NCBI GenBank assembly: GCA_027485145.1 | Contig: JAIXRO010000078.1 | Span: forward strand, 1-64,000 | DNA length: 64,000 nucleotides | Reading direction: 5' to 3' | Source of the DNA: Hyphomonadaceae bacterium | Lineage (GTDB): Bacteria; Pseudomonadota; Alphaproteobacteria; Caulobacterales; Hyphomonadaceae | Part shown: positions 41,386 through 52,255 of the stretch, piece after piece | Position numbering within the stretch: position 1 is the stretch's first letter | Layout of the letters: each line of letters starts with the position of its first letter | Program-made: the position numbers and the translations under genes | The notes under the pieces: generated by a model | The model's input: the letters and a program-made list of their open reading frames with translations, nothing else | The model's database searches: none | What the model was told of the DNA's origin: nothing

Positions 41386-42608
41386 GTACTGCCCTTCTCG
41401 CCACGCCCCAGATCATCCGCCAGCTGAAGAATGTGCCAGCGAGCTTTCGCATTGCGGCGATGGTCCTGTTCCGCACCAAGCACGGTGCGCTGACGTTTGT
41501 ACTGCCGGACGGAACCGAACTGCTGTTCAAGACTGAGGGTGAAGGCCCGATCGCCAGGATCAATGTTCACAACTTCCGTTTCGTGAACCGCGCGCTGGCC
41601 GGCGGTGATGTCGCGTTTGCGGAATCCTACATGGACGGCGACTGGTCGACGCCCGATCTGACCGCGGTGCTCCGCTTCTTTTCGGCGAATTTCGACGCCG
41701 CGACCAAGCTCTCGCGCGGCAATGTCTTTGTTCAGTGGATGAATATGCTGAGGCATATGTTCGGACGCCGGAACTCCAAGGCCGGCGCCCGCAAGAACAT
41801 CATGGCGCACTATGATCTTGGCAACGCGTTCTACGAGACCTGGCTCGACCCCTCGATGACCTACTCGTCAGCCTATTTCGAGAGCCCCAACCAGTCGCTC
41901 GAGCAAGGTCAGCTCAACAAGTACCGCCAGATCTGCGAACGTATCCATGCCGGTCCCGACTCCCATATCCTTGAAATCGGCTGCGGATGGGGCGGCTTCG
42001 CGGAGTATGCCGCCAAGCATTGCGGCAGCAAGGTCACCTGCCTCACAATTTCACCCGCGCAGAAAGCCTTTGCAGATGAGCGCATGCGCCGGAACGGACT
42101 GAGCGACCGGGTCGAAATCCGGCTCGAGGACTACCGGGACCATTTCGGCGAGTATGACGGGATTGCTTCGATCGAGATGTTCGAGGCAGTCGGGGAGGCC
42201 TATTGGCCGAGTTATTTTGCGAAGGTGTTTTCGTCGCTCAAGAAGGGTGGCCGCGCCGGACTGCAGATCATCACGATCAATGATGACCTGTTCCCGCGCT
42301 ACCGCGAGCGTGTCGATTTCATCCAGCAGCATATTTTTCCGGGCGGCATGCTGATCAGCGAGAAAGTGCTGAAGGAGCAACTGGCGACCGCAGGGCTGCG
42401 CCATGACGGGGTGGCCTATTTCGGACAGGACTATGCCCGAACGTGCCGCGAATGGTCGCGTGCGTTCAATGCACGCTGGGACGACATCCGGCCCCTCGGA
42501 TTTGACGAGCAGTTCCGCCGGCTCTGGAACTTCTACTTCAGCTATTGCGAAGCCGGTTTCAGCGATGGCCGGATCAATGTCGGCCAGTTCCAGCTGACGC
42601 GAAACTGA
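41382..42608 (+). CDS. Cyclopropane-fatty-acyl-phospholipid synthase family SAM methyltransferase
   Basis: 'AHYDLGNAFYETWLDPSMTYSSAYFESPNQSLEQGQLNKYRQIC', 'ILEIGCGWGGFAEYAA', 'SIEMFEAVGEAYWPSYF'. Confidence 0.95.
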   Translation: MSTALLATPQIIRQLKNVPASFRIAAMVLFRTKHGALTFVLPDGTELLFKTEGEGPIARINVHNFRFVNRALAGGDVAFAESYMDGDWSTPDLTAVLRFFSANFDAATKLSRGNVFVQWMNMLRHMFGRRNSKAGARKNIMAHYDLGNAFYETWLDPSMTYSSAYFESPNQSLEQGQLNKYRQICERIHAGPDSHILEIGCGWGGFAEYAAKHCGSKVTCLTISPAQKAFADERMRRNGLSDRVEIRLEDYRDHFGEYDGIASIEMFEAVGEAYWPSYFAKVFSSLKKGGRAGLQIITINDDLFPRYRERVDFIQQHIFPGGMLISEKVLKEQLATAGLRHDGVAYFGQDYARTCREWSRAFNARWDDIRPLGFDEQFRRLWNFYFSYCEAGFSDGRINVGQFQLTRN

Positions 42609-42615
42609 TCCAACG

Positions 42616-44259
<1,644 letters not shown>

Positions 44260-44312
44260 TTATTGCAATGATTCGAGCGGCGCGCGCGCTCGAATGCCGG
44301 GACGGATCAAAA

Positions 44313-44804
44313 TTACTGGGGAATTGGCTCGGCTGGCGCCGGCTCGGTCACGACTTCTGGCGCAGTTGTGGTCGTCGTCTCGGGCGTTGCCGTTGCGGCA
44401 GGCGGCGTCACGGTGGCAGCGGGCGCAGGAGCGGTGTCAACGGGTGCGGCCGGCGCGGCCGGAGCAGGTTCATTCTCGAGCAGGGGGACCGACGGATCAA
44501 AGAGATCGACCGGACCTTCCGGGGCTGTCGTAGGGAGCGTCTCTTCAAGCGCTCTCTCAATACCGGAAGTGCCCTCCTTGGAGCGGTTTGCAATGGAGGT
44601 CAGGGCGAGGCTGGTAGCGAAGAAGATGCCGCCGATGATGATGGTTGTGCGCACAATGGCACCCGCGGCGCCACGTCCGGACATCAGCGAGTTTGCGCCG
44701 CCGCCACCGATTCCGAGACCGCCGCCCTCCGATTTCTGGACCAGCACGAGGCCGATCATCGCCAAAGCGGCCAGAATATGGATGACGAGTATGACGTTCT
44801 GCAT
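44313..44804 (-). CDS. secG: Preprotein translocase subunit SecG
   Basis: 'VILVIHILAALAMIGLVLVQKSEGGGLGIGGG...LMSGRGAAGAIVRTTIIIGGIFFATSLAL' plus Ala/Pro-rich tail. Confidence 0.92.
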   Translation of the reverse strand: MQNVILVIHILAALAMIGLVLVQKSEGGGLGIGGGGANSLMSGRGAAGAIVRTTIIIGGIFFATSLALTSIANRSKEGTSGIERALEETLPTTAPEGPVDLFDPSVPLLENEPAPAAPAAPVDTAPAPAATVTPPAATATPETTTTTAPEVVTEPAPAEPIPQ

Positions 44805-44876
44805 GTTGGGGGCCTGGCTGACTTGGATTTTCGCGCTCGCTTATCCCGCTTATGGGCGTTCGCCAAGCCGGACCGC

Positions 44877-45635
44877 TCACTCGGACAGTGACGCAGCCGT
44901 CCGGTAGATGGCGAGGAAGTCCGCCGCCTTCAAGCTGGCACCTCCAATCAGGCCACCATCGACGTTGGAAATTGGCAGTATTTCCGGCGCATTGGCGGGG
45001 CTCAGGCTTCCGCCGTACAAAATTCGGACCTTTGCCCCGGGCGCACCGAAGCGCGCAACGAGCCTTTGGCGAACGAAATCGTGCACTTCGCTTATCTGCA
45101 CTGGGGTAGCGACCCGGCCCGTTCCGATGGCCCAAAGCGGCTCGTAGGCGACGACAACCCCGGATTCAGATGGCAAGCCGGCGAGCGAGCCCTCGATTTG
45201 GGTCTCGATCACGGACAGGGTCTCACCGGAATTGCGCTGCTCCAGCGTTTCGCCGACGCAAATGATGGGCATCAGGCCCGCGCCGAGCGCCGCGGCTGCC
45301 TGCGCGGCCACGATTGCATCGGTTTCGCCGTGCGCGGTTCGACGTTCCGAATGCCCCACGATGACATAGACCGCGCCCGCTTCTTTGAGCATCGCAGCGG
45401 AAATGTCGCCTGTGTAGGCCCCCTTCTCGAGCGCATGGCAGGTCTGGCCACCGGTCTTCAGCGATGTGCCGGCTGCCTCGCGGCTCGCTTCAGGCAGAAG
45501 CGTCGCGGGAACGCACAAAACAGCCTCCGGACCGTGTTCCGAGGGATCGATTCCGGCCGAAATGTCGCGCACGACCTGCAACTCGGCGCGCAAGCCATTC
45601 ATCTTCCAATTTCCCGCGATCAGCTTCCTGTTCAC
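44877..45635 (-). CDS. tpiA: Triosephosphate isomerase
   Basis: 'NRKLIAGNWKMNG', 'YVIVGHSERRTAHGETD', 'VVAYEPLWAIGTGRVATP', 'ILYGGSLSPANAPEIL'; GTG start. Confidence 0.97.
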   Translation of the reverse strand: MNRKLIAGNWKMNGLRAELQVVRDISAGIDPSEHGPEAVLCVPATLLPEASREAAGTSLKTGGQTCHALEKGAYTGDISAAMLKEAGAVYVIVGHSERRTAHGETDAIVAAQAAAALGAGLMPIICVGETLEQRNSGETLSVIETQIEGSLAGLPSESGVVVAYEPLWAIGTGRVATPVQISEVHDFVRQRLVARFGAPGAKVRILYGGSLSPANAPEILPISNVDGGLIGGASLKAADFLAIYRTAASLSE

Positions 45636-45721
45636 GCCGCCATCCCTATCTTGCAAGTAACCGGTCGGTCGCCTAGCAAGCTGTGAGCCAACCGGCAAAC
45701 CCAATCCAAAGAGACGTGCCC

Positions 45722-47635
45722 ATGCTTGCCCTGATGAAACGGCTGACCAACTCGGTCTTTGGCAAGCTCGTCGTGATGATTATCGTGGTCGGGATGGCGT
45801 TCTTTGGTGTGGACACCATTGTCAGCCAGATCCGCGGCGGCCTTGGTGCAAACATGGCCCAGGCAGGCTCGCGCGGCTTCGATGCGACGGACCTCGACCG
45901 GCGTGTCGAAACCGTTCTGCGAAACATGAATGCGACGTCCGAAAAACCGATCACAAAGACCGAAGCGCTCGAAAATGGCATGATCGACCAGATTTTCGAG
46001 TCCGAGTCGGCTCGCATCAACATCCTGGGCTACGGGGCGAGCCTTGGCCTGAAGCCCTCGACTGAGGCGATCCTGGCCCAAACCCGGTCGATCGAAGCGT
46101 TCCAGAACCCCCTGACCGGCGAACTGGATGGCACGATCCTGCGCCAGCGCCTGCAACAGCTGGGCTTCACGCTCAATGAGTTCGAAGAGCAGGTCGGCGA
46201 CGACCTTGCGATCCAGACGATGCAGGTCGCCGCAACTTCCGCCGTCTCGGCTCCGAAAGTCTTCTCGGACCTTCAAGTTCAATACTTCGGTGAAGCCAGA
46301 AACGTCTCGTGGTTCCTCTATGACCCGCTCAAGGACGCGCCGCCTGCCGCTCCGACCGCGGAAGAAATAAAGGCGTACTATGACGCCAATCTGGAGAAGC
46401 TGAAACAGCCGGAACGCCGCGGGATCGATCTGCTCCGCATGTCGGCCGAGGATTTCCTTGGCGAGGTCGAAGTGACCGATCAGGAAGTCGCGACAATTTA
46501 TGAAGCCACCAAGTCCGAGCGCTTTTCAGACCCGGACCAGCGAACCTATGCCGAGTTGACGTTCGATAACCGGGATGCTGCGCGCGAAGCCTTCGGACTG
46601 CTGGCGGGTGGCGGCGACCCAAGCACCGTTCGCGGCGCCGTTTCGAACCAACTCAAGACCGCACGCGCCGCAGAAGTAGCGGACGAAACGCTGCGCGATG
46701 CGATGTTTGGGGCTGGCCGGCAAAGCGGGGCGATGTACGGACCACGCGAAGTTGCTGGCCGATGGGTTGTCGCGCGCCTGATCTCGGTTCAACCCGGCCC
46801 CGTCAAACCGCTCGAAGAGGTCGCTGAAATCATCCGCGGCGAACTTGGCGGCGAGCGGGCACAGCTGGTCTTCAGCGCCAAGATGGAGCGGCTCGACGAA
46901 GTGCTGGCGGCCGGATACGACCTCGAACAGATCGCCGCGGATCTGAAGCTGCCCTTGTTCAGCTTCCTTCCGGTCGACGCCAGCGGCGCGACAGAGAACG
47001 GCCAGCGGATCGGTGCGCTCAACGAAGCGTCCGAAGCGATCGCGCAAGCCTTCCGCCTTGGCCAAGGCGAACTGACGAGCCGGTTCGACACACAGACCGG
47101 CATCGTCGTGGCATCGACGCGTGAGATCATACCTGCCTCCACGCCTGCGTTCGAAGACATCGCCGATGACGTCAAAGCCTATCTCGTTGCCGAGAAGGCG
47201 AACAGCGCCGCTCTGGAAGCGGTGAACTCGATGACAGATCGTCTGGATTCTGCTGAACTGACTCTTGAAGCGGCGGCGGCAAGTGCCGGCGCGCCGATCG
47301 AGACACTGCCTGGCGCCGTTACGCGGTCGAGCGCAAATCAAGCCGGCATTCCGGGCCCGATCCAGCAGGCCATGTTCAGCACGCCTTTGGGCAAAGTCGT
47401 CAACCTGCCGACCGGCACACCGAATGTATTCGTCGTCCTGAGAGTCGATAGCGTGGAGCGTCCAAACCCCGACTCGGTCGCCGGGATCGCGCAGGAAATC
47501 TCGGCCGCAATGTCCAACACGCTGGGTCAGGATCTCGCGCAGGCACTCCAGGCCGAGATCGCCAAAACACTCAAGGTGAGGACCAACAAAGGGTCTCTCG
47601 AGACTTACAAACGGACAATTGCGGAGCCTCAATGA
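45722..47635 (+). CDS. Peptidylprolyl isomerase, PpiD/SurA-like membrane-anchored chaperone
   Basis: N-terminal TM 'FGKLVVMIIVVGMAFFGVDTI', SurA_N-like region, C-terminal parvulin-like region. Confidence 0.85.
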   Translation: MLALMKRLTNSVFGKLVVMIIVVGMAFFGVDTIVSQIRGGLGANMAQAGSRGFDATDLDRRVETVLRNMNATSEKPITKTEALENGMIDQIFESESARINILGYGASLGLKPSTEAILAQTRSIEAFQNPLTGELDGTILRQRLQQLGFTLNEFEEQVGDDLAIQTMQVAATSAVSAPKVFSDLQVQYFGEARNVSWFLYDPLKDAPPAAPTAEEIKAYYDANLEKLKQPERRGIDLLRMSAEDFLGEVEVTDQEVATIYEATKSERFSDPDQRTYAELTFDNRDAAREAFGLLAGGGDPSTVRGAVSNQLKTARAAEVADETLRDAMFGAGRQSGAMYGPREVAGRWVVARLISVQPGPVKPLEEVAEIIRGELGGERAQLVFSAKMERLDEVLAAGYDLEQIAADLKLPLFSFLPVDASGATENGQRIGALNEASEAIAQAFRLGQGELTSRFDTQTGIVVASTREIIPASTPAFEDIADDVKAYLVAEKANSAALEAVNSMTDRLDSAELTLEAAAASAGAPIETLPGAVTRSSANQAGIPGPIQQAMFSTPLGKVVNLPTGTPNVFVVLRVDSVERPNPDSVAGIAQEISAAMSNTLGQDLAQALQAEIAKTLKVRTNKGSLETYKRTIAEPQ

Positions 47636-49056
47636 CCGCGCGCCTGATCATCCGGCGGCGGATCGGAGATATCGAAACGCCCGTCGGCGCAATGCTCAAG
47701 CTGGGCGCGGAATTGCCGGGGAGCTTCCTGTTCGAGTCCATCGCCGGCGGTGAGCGGCTGGGCCGCTATTCATTCGTCGGGATCGAGCCGGGCCTTTGGT
47801 TCCGGGTCAGGAATGGCGTGGCAGAGACCAGCCTGTCGGCTGACTTCAAGGACGCCGTCACCGAGCCGGGTTCACCCATCGAGGCCCTGAGACGTTTTGT
47901 GGCGGCGGCCCGCGCCGAAGCACCCGTCGGTATTCCGCCGATGGCGTCCGGCGCGTTTGGCTATCTGGGCTATGACATGATCCAATATGTCGAGCCTGTG
48001 GAGATTACCAAGCCCGACGTGCTTGGCGTTCCGGAAGCCTTGCTGCTCGTGCCTCGCGTGGTCGTGATCTTCGATCATCTGTATCAGGAACTCTTGCTGG
48101 TCGGGCGACAGGAGGATGACGCGGACAATTCGATCGAGGCGCTGCTGGATGATGTGGAGCGGCGACTTGAGCGGCTCGCCTCGGTGCCGCCCAAGGACAG
48201 CTCCGCGACAAGCGTGACGCTGGTTTCGGACACGACCAAGGAACGCTATTTCGAGATCGTGGAGACCTGCCGGGATTACATCAAGGCCGGCGACATATTT
48301 CAGGTCGTGCCCAGCCAGCGCTTTTCGACGCCGTTCACACGCCAGCCCATCAGCTTCTACCGCGCGCTACGGCGACTGAACCCCTCTGCGTTCATGTTCC
48401 ACATGAATCTCGGAGACGTGTGCCTGGTCGGCTCCAGTCCCGAAATCCTGGTGCGCGTCAGGAATGGCCGCGTTGCGATCCGGCCGATCGCCGGCACTCG
48501 GCCGCGCAGCGGCGATCCGGACGAAGACGTGCGGCGAGCCGAAGACCTGGTCTCGGACCCGAAGGAACGCGCTGAACATCTGATGCTGCTCGATCTCGGA
48601 CGGAACGATGTTGGCCGGGTGGCGGCCTATGGCAGTGTGACCGTGACCGAACAGTTCGTGGTCGAGCGCTACAGCCATGTGATGCATATCGTCAGCCATG
48701 TCGAAGGCGACCTGAGAGAAGGGCTCGACGCGGTCGACGCACTCCTTGCCGGTTTCCCGGCAGGCACGGTTTCGGGCGCGCCAAAAATCCGCGCGATGCA
48801 GATCATCAACGAGCTGGAAACATCGCGCCGGGGCATTTATGGTGGCGCGGTGGGATATTTCGGCTGGAACGGCGACCTCGATACCTGCATCGCCTTGCGG
48901 ACTGCGGTGATCAAGGATGGCCAGTTGCATATTCAGGCCGGCGGCGGTGTCGTGCTCGATTCCGAGCCGCAGTATGAGTATGACGAGACGGTGCATAAAT
49001 CGGGCGCGCTCCGGCGCGCGGCGGAACTGTCGGCAGCCTACGAGTTCGATCAATGA
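47632..49056 (+). CDS. trpE: Anthranilate synthase component I
   Basis: 'AGDIFQVVPSQRFSTPF', 'IAGTRPRSGDPDEDVRRAEDLVSDPKERAEHLMLLDLGRNDVGRVA', 'FPAGTVSGAPKIRAMQII'. Confidence 0.97.
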   Translation: MTARLIIRRRIGDIETPVGAMLKLGAELPGSFLFESIAGGERLGRYSFVGIEPGLWFRVRNGVAETSLSADFKDAVTEPGSPIEALRRFVAAARAEAPVGIPPMASGAFGYLGYDMIQYVEPVEITKPDVLGVPEALLLVPRVVVIFDHLYQELLLVGRQEDDADNSIEALLDDVERRLERLASVPPKDSSATSVTLVSDTTKERYFEIVETCRDYIKAGDIFQVVPSQRFSTPFTRQPISFYRALRRLNPSAFMFHMNLGDVCLVGSSPEILVRVRNGRVAIRPIAGTRPRSGDPDEDVRRAEDLVSDPKERAEHLMLLDLGRNDVGRVAAYGSVTVTEQFVVERYSHVMHIVSHVEGDLREGLDAVDALLAGFPAGTVSGAPKIRAMQIINELETSRRGIYGGAVGYFGWNGDLDTCIALRTAVIKDGQLHIQAGGGVVLDSEPQYEYDETVHKSGALRRAAELSAAYEFDQ

Positions 49057-49625
49057 TTATCGTCATCGACAACTATGACAGCTTCACCTGGAACCTCGTT
49101 CACTACGTGGAGGAACTGGGAAGCCGCACGCATGTCGTGCGCAATGATGCTTTGACGGTTGAGGAGGCACTGGCACTCAAGCCCTCCGGCATTTTGCTAT
49201 CGCCAGGGCCGTGTACGCCAAACGAAGCCGGGATTTGCCTTGATCTGATAGCTGCGGCGCCTGAGTCCCTGCCGATCCTCGGCGTCTGTCTTGGCCATCA
49301 GGCGATCGGACAGGCGTTTGGTGGGGACGTGATCGGCGCACGCGAAATCCGCCACGGCAAGATATCCCGCATTTCGCATTCCGGCGGCGCGCTGTTCGAG
49401 GGCTTGCCCTCTTCGTTCTCGGTGGTGCGGTATCATTCGCTCGCCGTGAAGACGGAAACGCTACCGGACGCGCTTCGCGCTGATGCGTATACAGACGATG
49501 GAGAGATCATGGCCTTGCATCATGTCGCCCGCCCCATCTTCGGCGTGCAATTCCATCCCGAAAGCATCCTGACCGAACACGGTCATGCCCTGCTGAGAAA
49601 CTTTCTGGCCCAGATTCCGAAATGA
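49053..49625 (+). CDS. trpG: Anthranilate synthase component II (glutamine amidotransferase)
   Basis: 'IIVIDNYDSFTWNLVHYVEELG', 'ILGVCLGHQAIGQAFGG', 'GVQFHPESILTEHG'. Confidence 0.97.
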   Translation: MIIVIDNYDSFTWNLVHYVEELGSRTHVVRNDALTVEEALALKPSGILLSPGPCTPNEAGICLDLIAAAPESLPILGVCLGHQAIGQAFGGDVIGAREIRHGKISRISHSGGALFEGLPSSFSVVRYHSLAVKTETLPDALRADAYTDDGEIMALHHVARPIFGVQFHPESILTEHGHALLRNFLAQIPK

Positions 49626-50653
49626 GCGGGAGCGGACTTTCCACGGCGCTGAAGGCGATTGCACTCGGACAGGCCCTTCCGGCTGACGTGCTGGAAAGTG
49701 CGTTTGAGGCCTTGTTGACCGGAACCGCTGCACCGGAAGAGACCGGCGCCTTCCTGATGGGTCTCGCCGTGCGCGGGGAAACAGCGGACGAGCTGATTGC
49801 CGGCGCACGCATCATGCGCGGCCATGCCCGCACCGTCGACATCGGCGGCCAGTTGCTCGACACCTGCGGCACCGGTGGCCTTCCCTGGAAGAGCCTGAAC
49901 ACTTCGACGGCGAGCGCGATCGTGATTGCAGCGGCGGGCGGACGCGTGGCCAAGCACGGCAACCGGTCGGTGCCGCCCAAGACCGGCTCTGCGGATGTTC
50001 TGGAGGCGCTGGGTGTCAACATCGAGGTCGATAACGAAACGCTGAAGCATTGCATCGAGGAGGCGAACGTCGGTTTCATGTTTGCGCGCAATCATCATAG
50101 CGCGATGCGCCATGTTGCGCCGATCCGAATGAAACTCGGGATACGGACGATCTTCAATTTGCTTGGCCCACTGACAAATCCAGCAGGCGCGCAGCATCAG
50201 ATTCTGGGTGTATTCGCGCCGGAATGGGTTCGGCCGATGGCGGACGCGCTGCACGCGCTCGGTTCGGTCCGCTCCTGGGTCGTGCATGGCCTTGACGGCG
50301 TCGATGAAATCTCGATCTCGGGTGCCACCAAAGTCTGCGAGGTGACGAGAACGGGGGTCCGCGAGTTTGTGATTGATCCTGCGACAGCCGGGCTCCCGGC
50401 CCATCCCCTTTCGACGGTCGAAGGATCGGACGTCGCTGGCAATGCGCAAGCGATCCTCGATTTGTTTGACGGCCATCAAGGGCCCTTCCGGGATATGGTT
50501 CTGCTGAATGCGGCCGCGGGCCTGCTCGTTCTGGACCGGGCGGCGGATCTCGCCGAGGGCGCGGCCATCGCAGCTCAGGCGATCGACTCCGGCAAAGCGA
50601 GAGAACATCTGGCTTTGCTCCGACGCGCCTCGCAAGGAGAGCCGCCCGAATGA
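49622..50653 (+). CDS. trpD: Anthranilate phosphoribosyltransferase
   Basis: 'DTCGTGGLPWKSLNTSTASAIVIAAAGGRVAKHGNRSV', 'RTIFNLLGPLTNPA'. Confidence 0.97.
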   Translation: MSGSGLSTALKAIALGQALPADVLESAFEALLTGTAAPEETGAFLMGLAVRGETADELIAGARIMRGHARTVDIGGQLLDTCGTGGLPWKSLNTSTASAIVIAAAGGRVAKHGNRSVPPKTGSADVLEALGVNIEVDNETLKHCIEEANVGFMFARNHHSAMRHVAPIRMKLGIRTIFNLLGPLTNPAGAQHQILGVFAPEWVRPMADALHALGSVRSWVVHGLDGVDEISISGATKVCEVTRTGVREFVIDPATAGLPAHPLSTVEGSDVAGNAQAILDLFDGHQGPFRDMVLLNAAAGLLVLDRAADLAEGAAIAAQAIDSGKAREHLALLRRASQGEPPE

Positions 50654-51444
50654 CGACGGCGCTCGACCGGATCCTCGAATACAAAGCGGATGAGGTGCGC
50701 GCCCTGAGAAGGTCGCGGACATATGGTGACCTTTGCGCAGACGCCAGAGCACAGCCGCCCGCGCGCGGCTTTGCAGCCGCGCTTTCCGCTGTCGTCGCGT
50801 CCGGCAAGAATGCGCTGATCTGTGAGATCAAGCGAAAGTCTCCGAGCGCGGGAGAAATCCTGCCGGGCGCCAATGCCGCGGACATTGCCGCAGATTATCA
50901 GCGCGGCGGCGCAGCGTGTCTGTCGGTGCTGACGGACGGGCCAAGTTTCGGCGGCAACCTCGAAGACTTTGCCGCCATTCGGGCGGCCGTTTCCATTCCG
51001 ATGTTGCGCAAAGACTTCATGATTGATCCGCTTCAGATTGCCGAATCACGCGCGCATGGCGCCGACTGCGTGCTCGTCATCATGAGCGCGGTGGACGATG
51101 CCTGCGCCGCCGAGCTCACACAAACCGCCGTTGATCTTGGCATGGATGTCCTTGTTGAAACGCATGATGAAGCAGAACTGGAGCGGGCCTTGCGTTTGCC
51201 CTCCCCGCTCGTGGGCATCAACAACCGTGACCTGAAGCGGATGGTCACCGACCTCGGGACGAGTGAACGGCTTGCACCCAAAGTGACCGGCAACAGGCAC
51301 ATCATCTCCGAAAGCGGCATTTCCGATCCCGAACATATCCACCGGCTGCGGATGTTCGGTATCCGGAGGTTCCTGATCGGAGAGAGCCTGATGAAGCGGA
51401 GCGACAGGGCCGCGTTCACAAATCAATTGCGGCAGACGCTCTGA
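50650..51444 (+). CDS. trpC: Indole-3-glycerol-phosphate synthase
   Basis: '[16 protein letters not shown]', '[15 protein letters not shown]', '[12 protein letters not shown]', '[11 protein letters not shown]', 'ISESGI'. Confidence 0.97.
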   Translation: MTTALDRILEYKADEVRALRRSRTYGDLCADARAQPPARGFAAALSAVVASGKNALICEIKRKSPSAGEILPGANAADIAADYQRGGAACLSVLTDGPSFGGNLEDFAAIRAAVSIPMLRKDFMIDPLQIAESRAHGADCVLVIMSAVDDACAAELTQTAVDLGMDVLVETHDEAELERALRLPSPLVGINNRDLKRMVTDLGTSERLAPKVTGNRHIISESGISDPEHIHRLRMFGIRRFLIGESLMKRSDRAAFTNQLRQTL

Positions 51445-51504
51445 GCGGGACCGCCCGGCGCATCCGCAGCCAATTCGGCCTAAGGATGTCTTGACCCGAA
51501 ACGG

Positions 51505-51519
51505 GAACACACATAGAAC
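51505..51519 (+). promoter_or_regulatory. LexA (SOS) box, alphaproteobacterial type GAAC-N7-GAAC
   Basis: GAAC ACACATA GAAC, 37 bp upstream of the lexA ATG; a third GAAC half-site lies at 51526-51529. Confidence 0.8.
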
Positions 51520-51556
51520 ACAAGTGAACATAGAATCACACCGAAAGGTTCCCCAG

Positions 51557-52237
51557 ATGCTCACCAGCAAGCAAAAAGAGCTGCTTCTTTTCATCAATGA
51601 CCGCATTCGCGAGACCGGGGTGTCGCCCTCCTTTGATGAAATGAAAGAGGCGCTCGATCTTGCCTCGAAGTCGGGAATTCACAGGCTGATAACTGCCTTG
51701 GAGGAGCGCGGCTTCATCCGAAGGCTCGCGAACCGGGCGCGGGCGCTCGAAGTTCTCAAGCTGCCGGATTCGGCCGCCCCTTCGCCCGCCTCGCGTCAGC
51801 GCCGGGATTTCAAGCCCGCGCTTGTGGCAAATCAGATCCCGGACAATTATCGTCCGGGCATGATCGCGCTTGTCGGACGGATCGCGGCCGGATCGCCAAT
51901 CTCGGCAATCCAGCAGGACAACGGACACGTTCCAGCCCCCTCGGAAGTCTCCGACGCCGGCGACTATTTCGCGCTCGAGGTTCAAGGCGACTCCATGATC
52001 CAGGCCGGAATTCTGAATGGGGACATTGTCATTCTCAAACGCACAAACAGTGCCCAGACCGGCGACATCGTCGTGGCGCTGATTGACGGCGAAGAGGCAA
52101 CGCTGAAACGGCTTCGCCGCAAGGGCGCTTCCGTGGCGCTCGAGGCTGCAAACCCGGCCTATGAGACCCGTATTTTCGGACCGGACCGCGTGGAAGTTCA
52201 AGGCCGTCTGGTCTCGCTGGTGCGCAAGTACGAATAG
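51557..52237 (+). CDS. lexA: LexA repressor
   Basis: '[68 protein letters not shown]', '[13 protein letters not shown]'. Confidence 0.97.
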   Translation: MLTSKQKELLLFINDRIRETGVSPSFDEMKEALDLASKSGIHRLITALEERGFIRRLANRARALEVLKLPDSAAPSPASRQRRDFKPALVANQIPDNYRPGMIALVGRIAAGSPISAIQQDNGHVPAPSEVSDAGDYFALEVQGDSMIQAGILNGDIVILKRTNSAQTGDIVVALIDGEEATLKRLRRKGASVALEAANPAYETRIFGPDRVEVQGRLVSLVRKYE

Positions 52238-52255
52238 CCAGGACCACCGGGCCGG

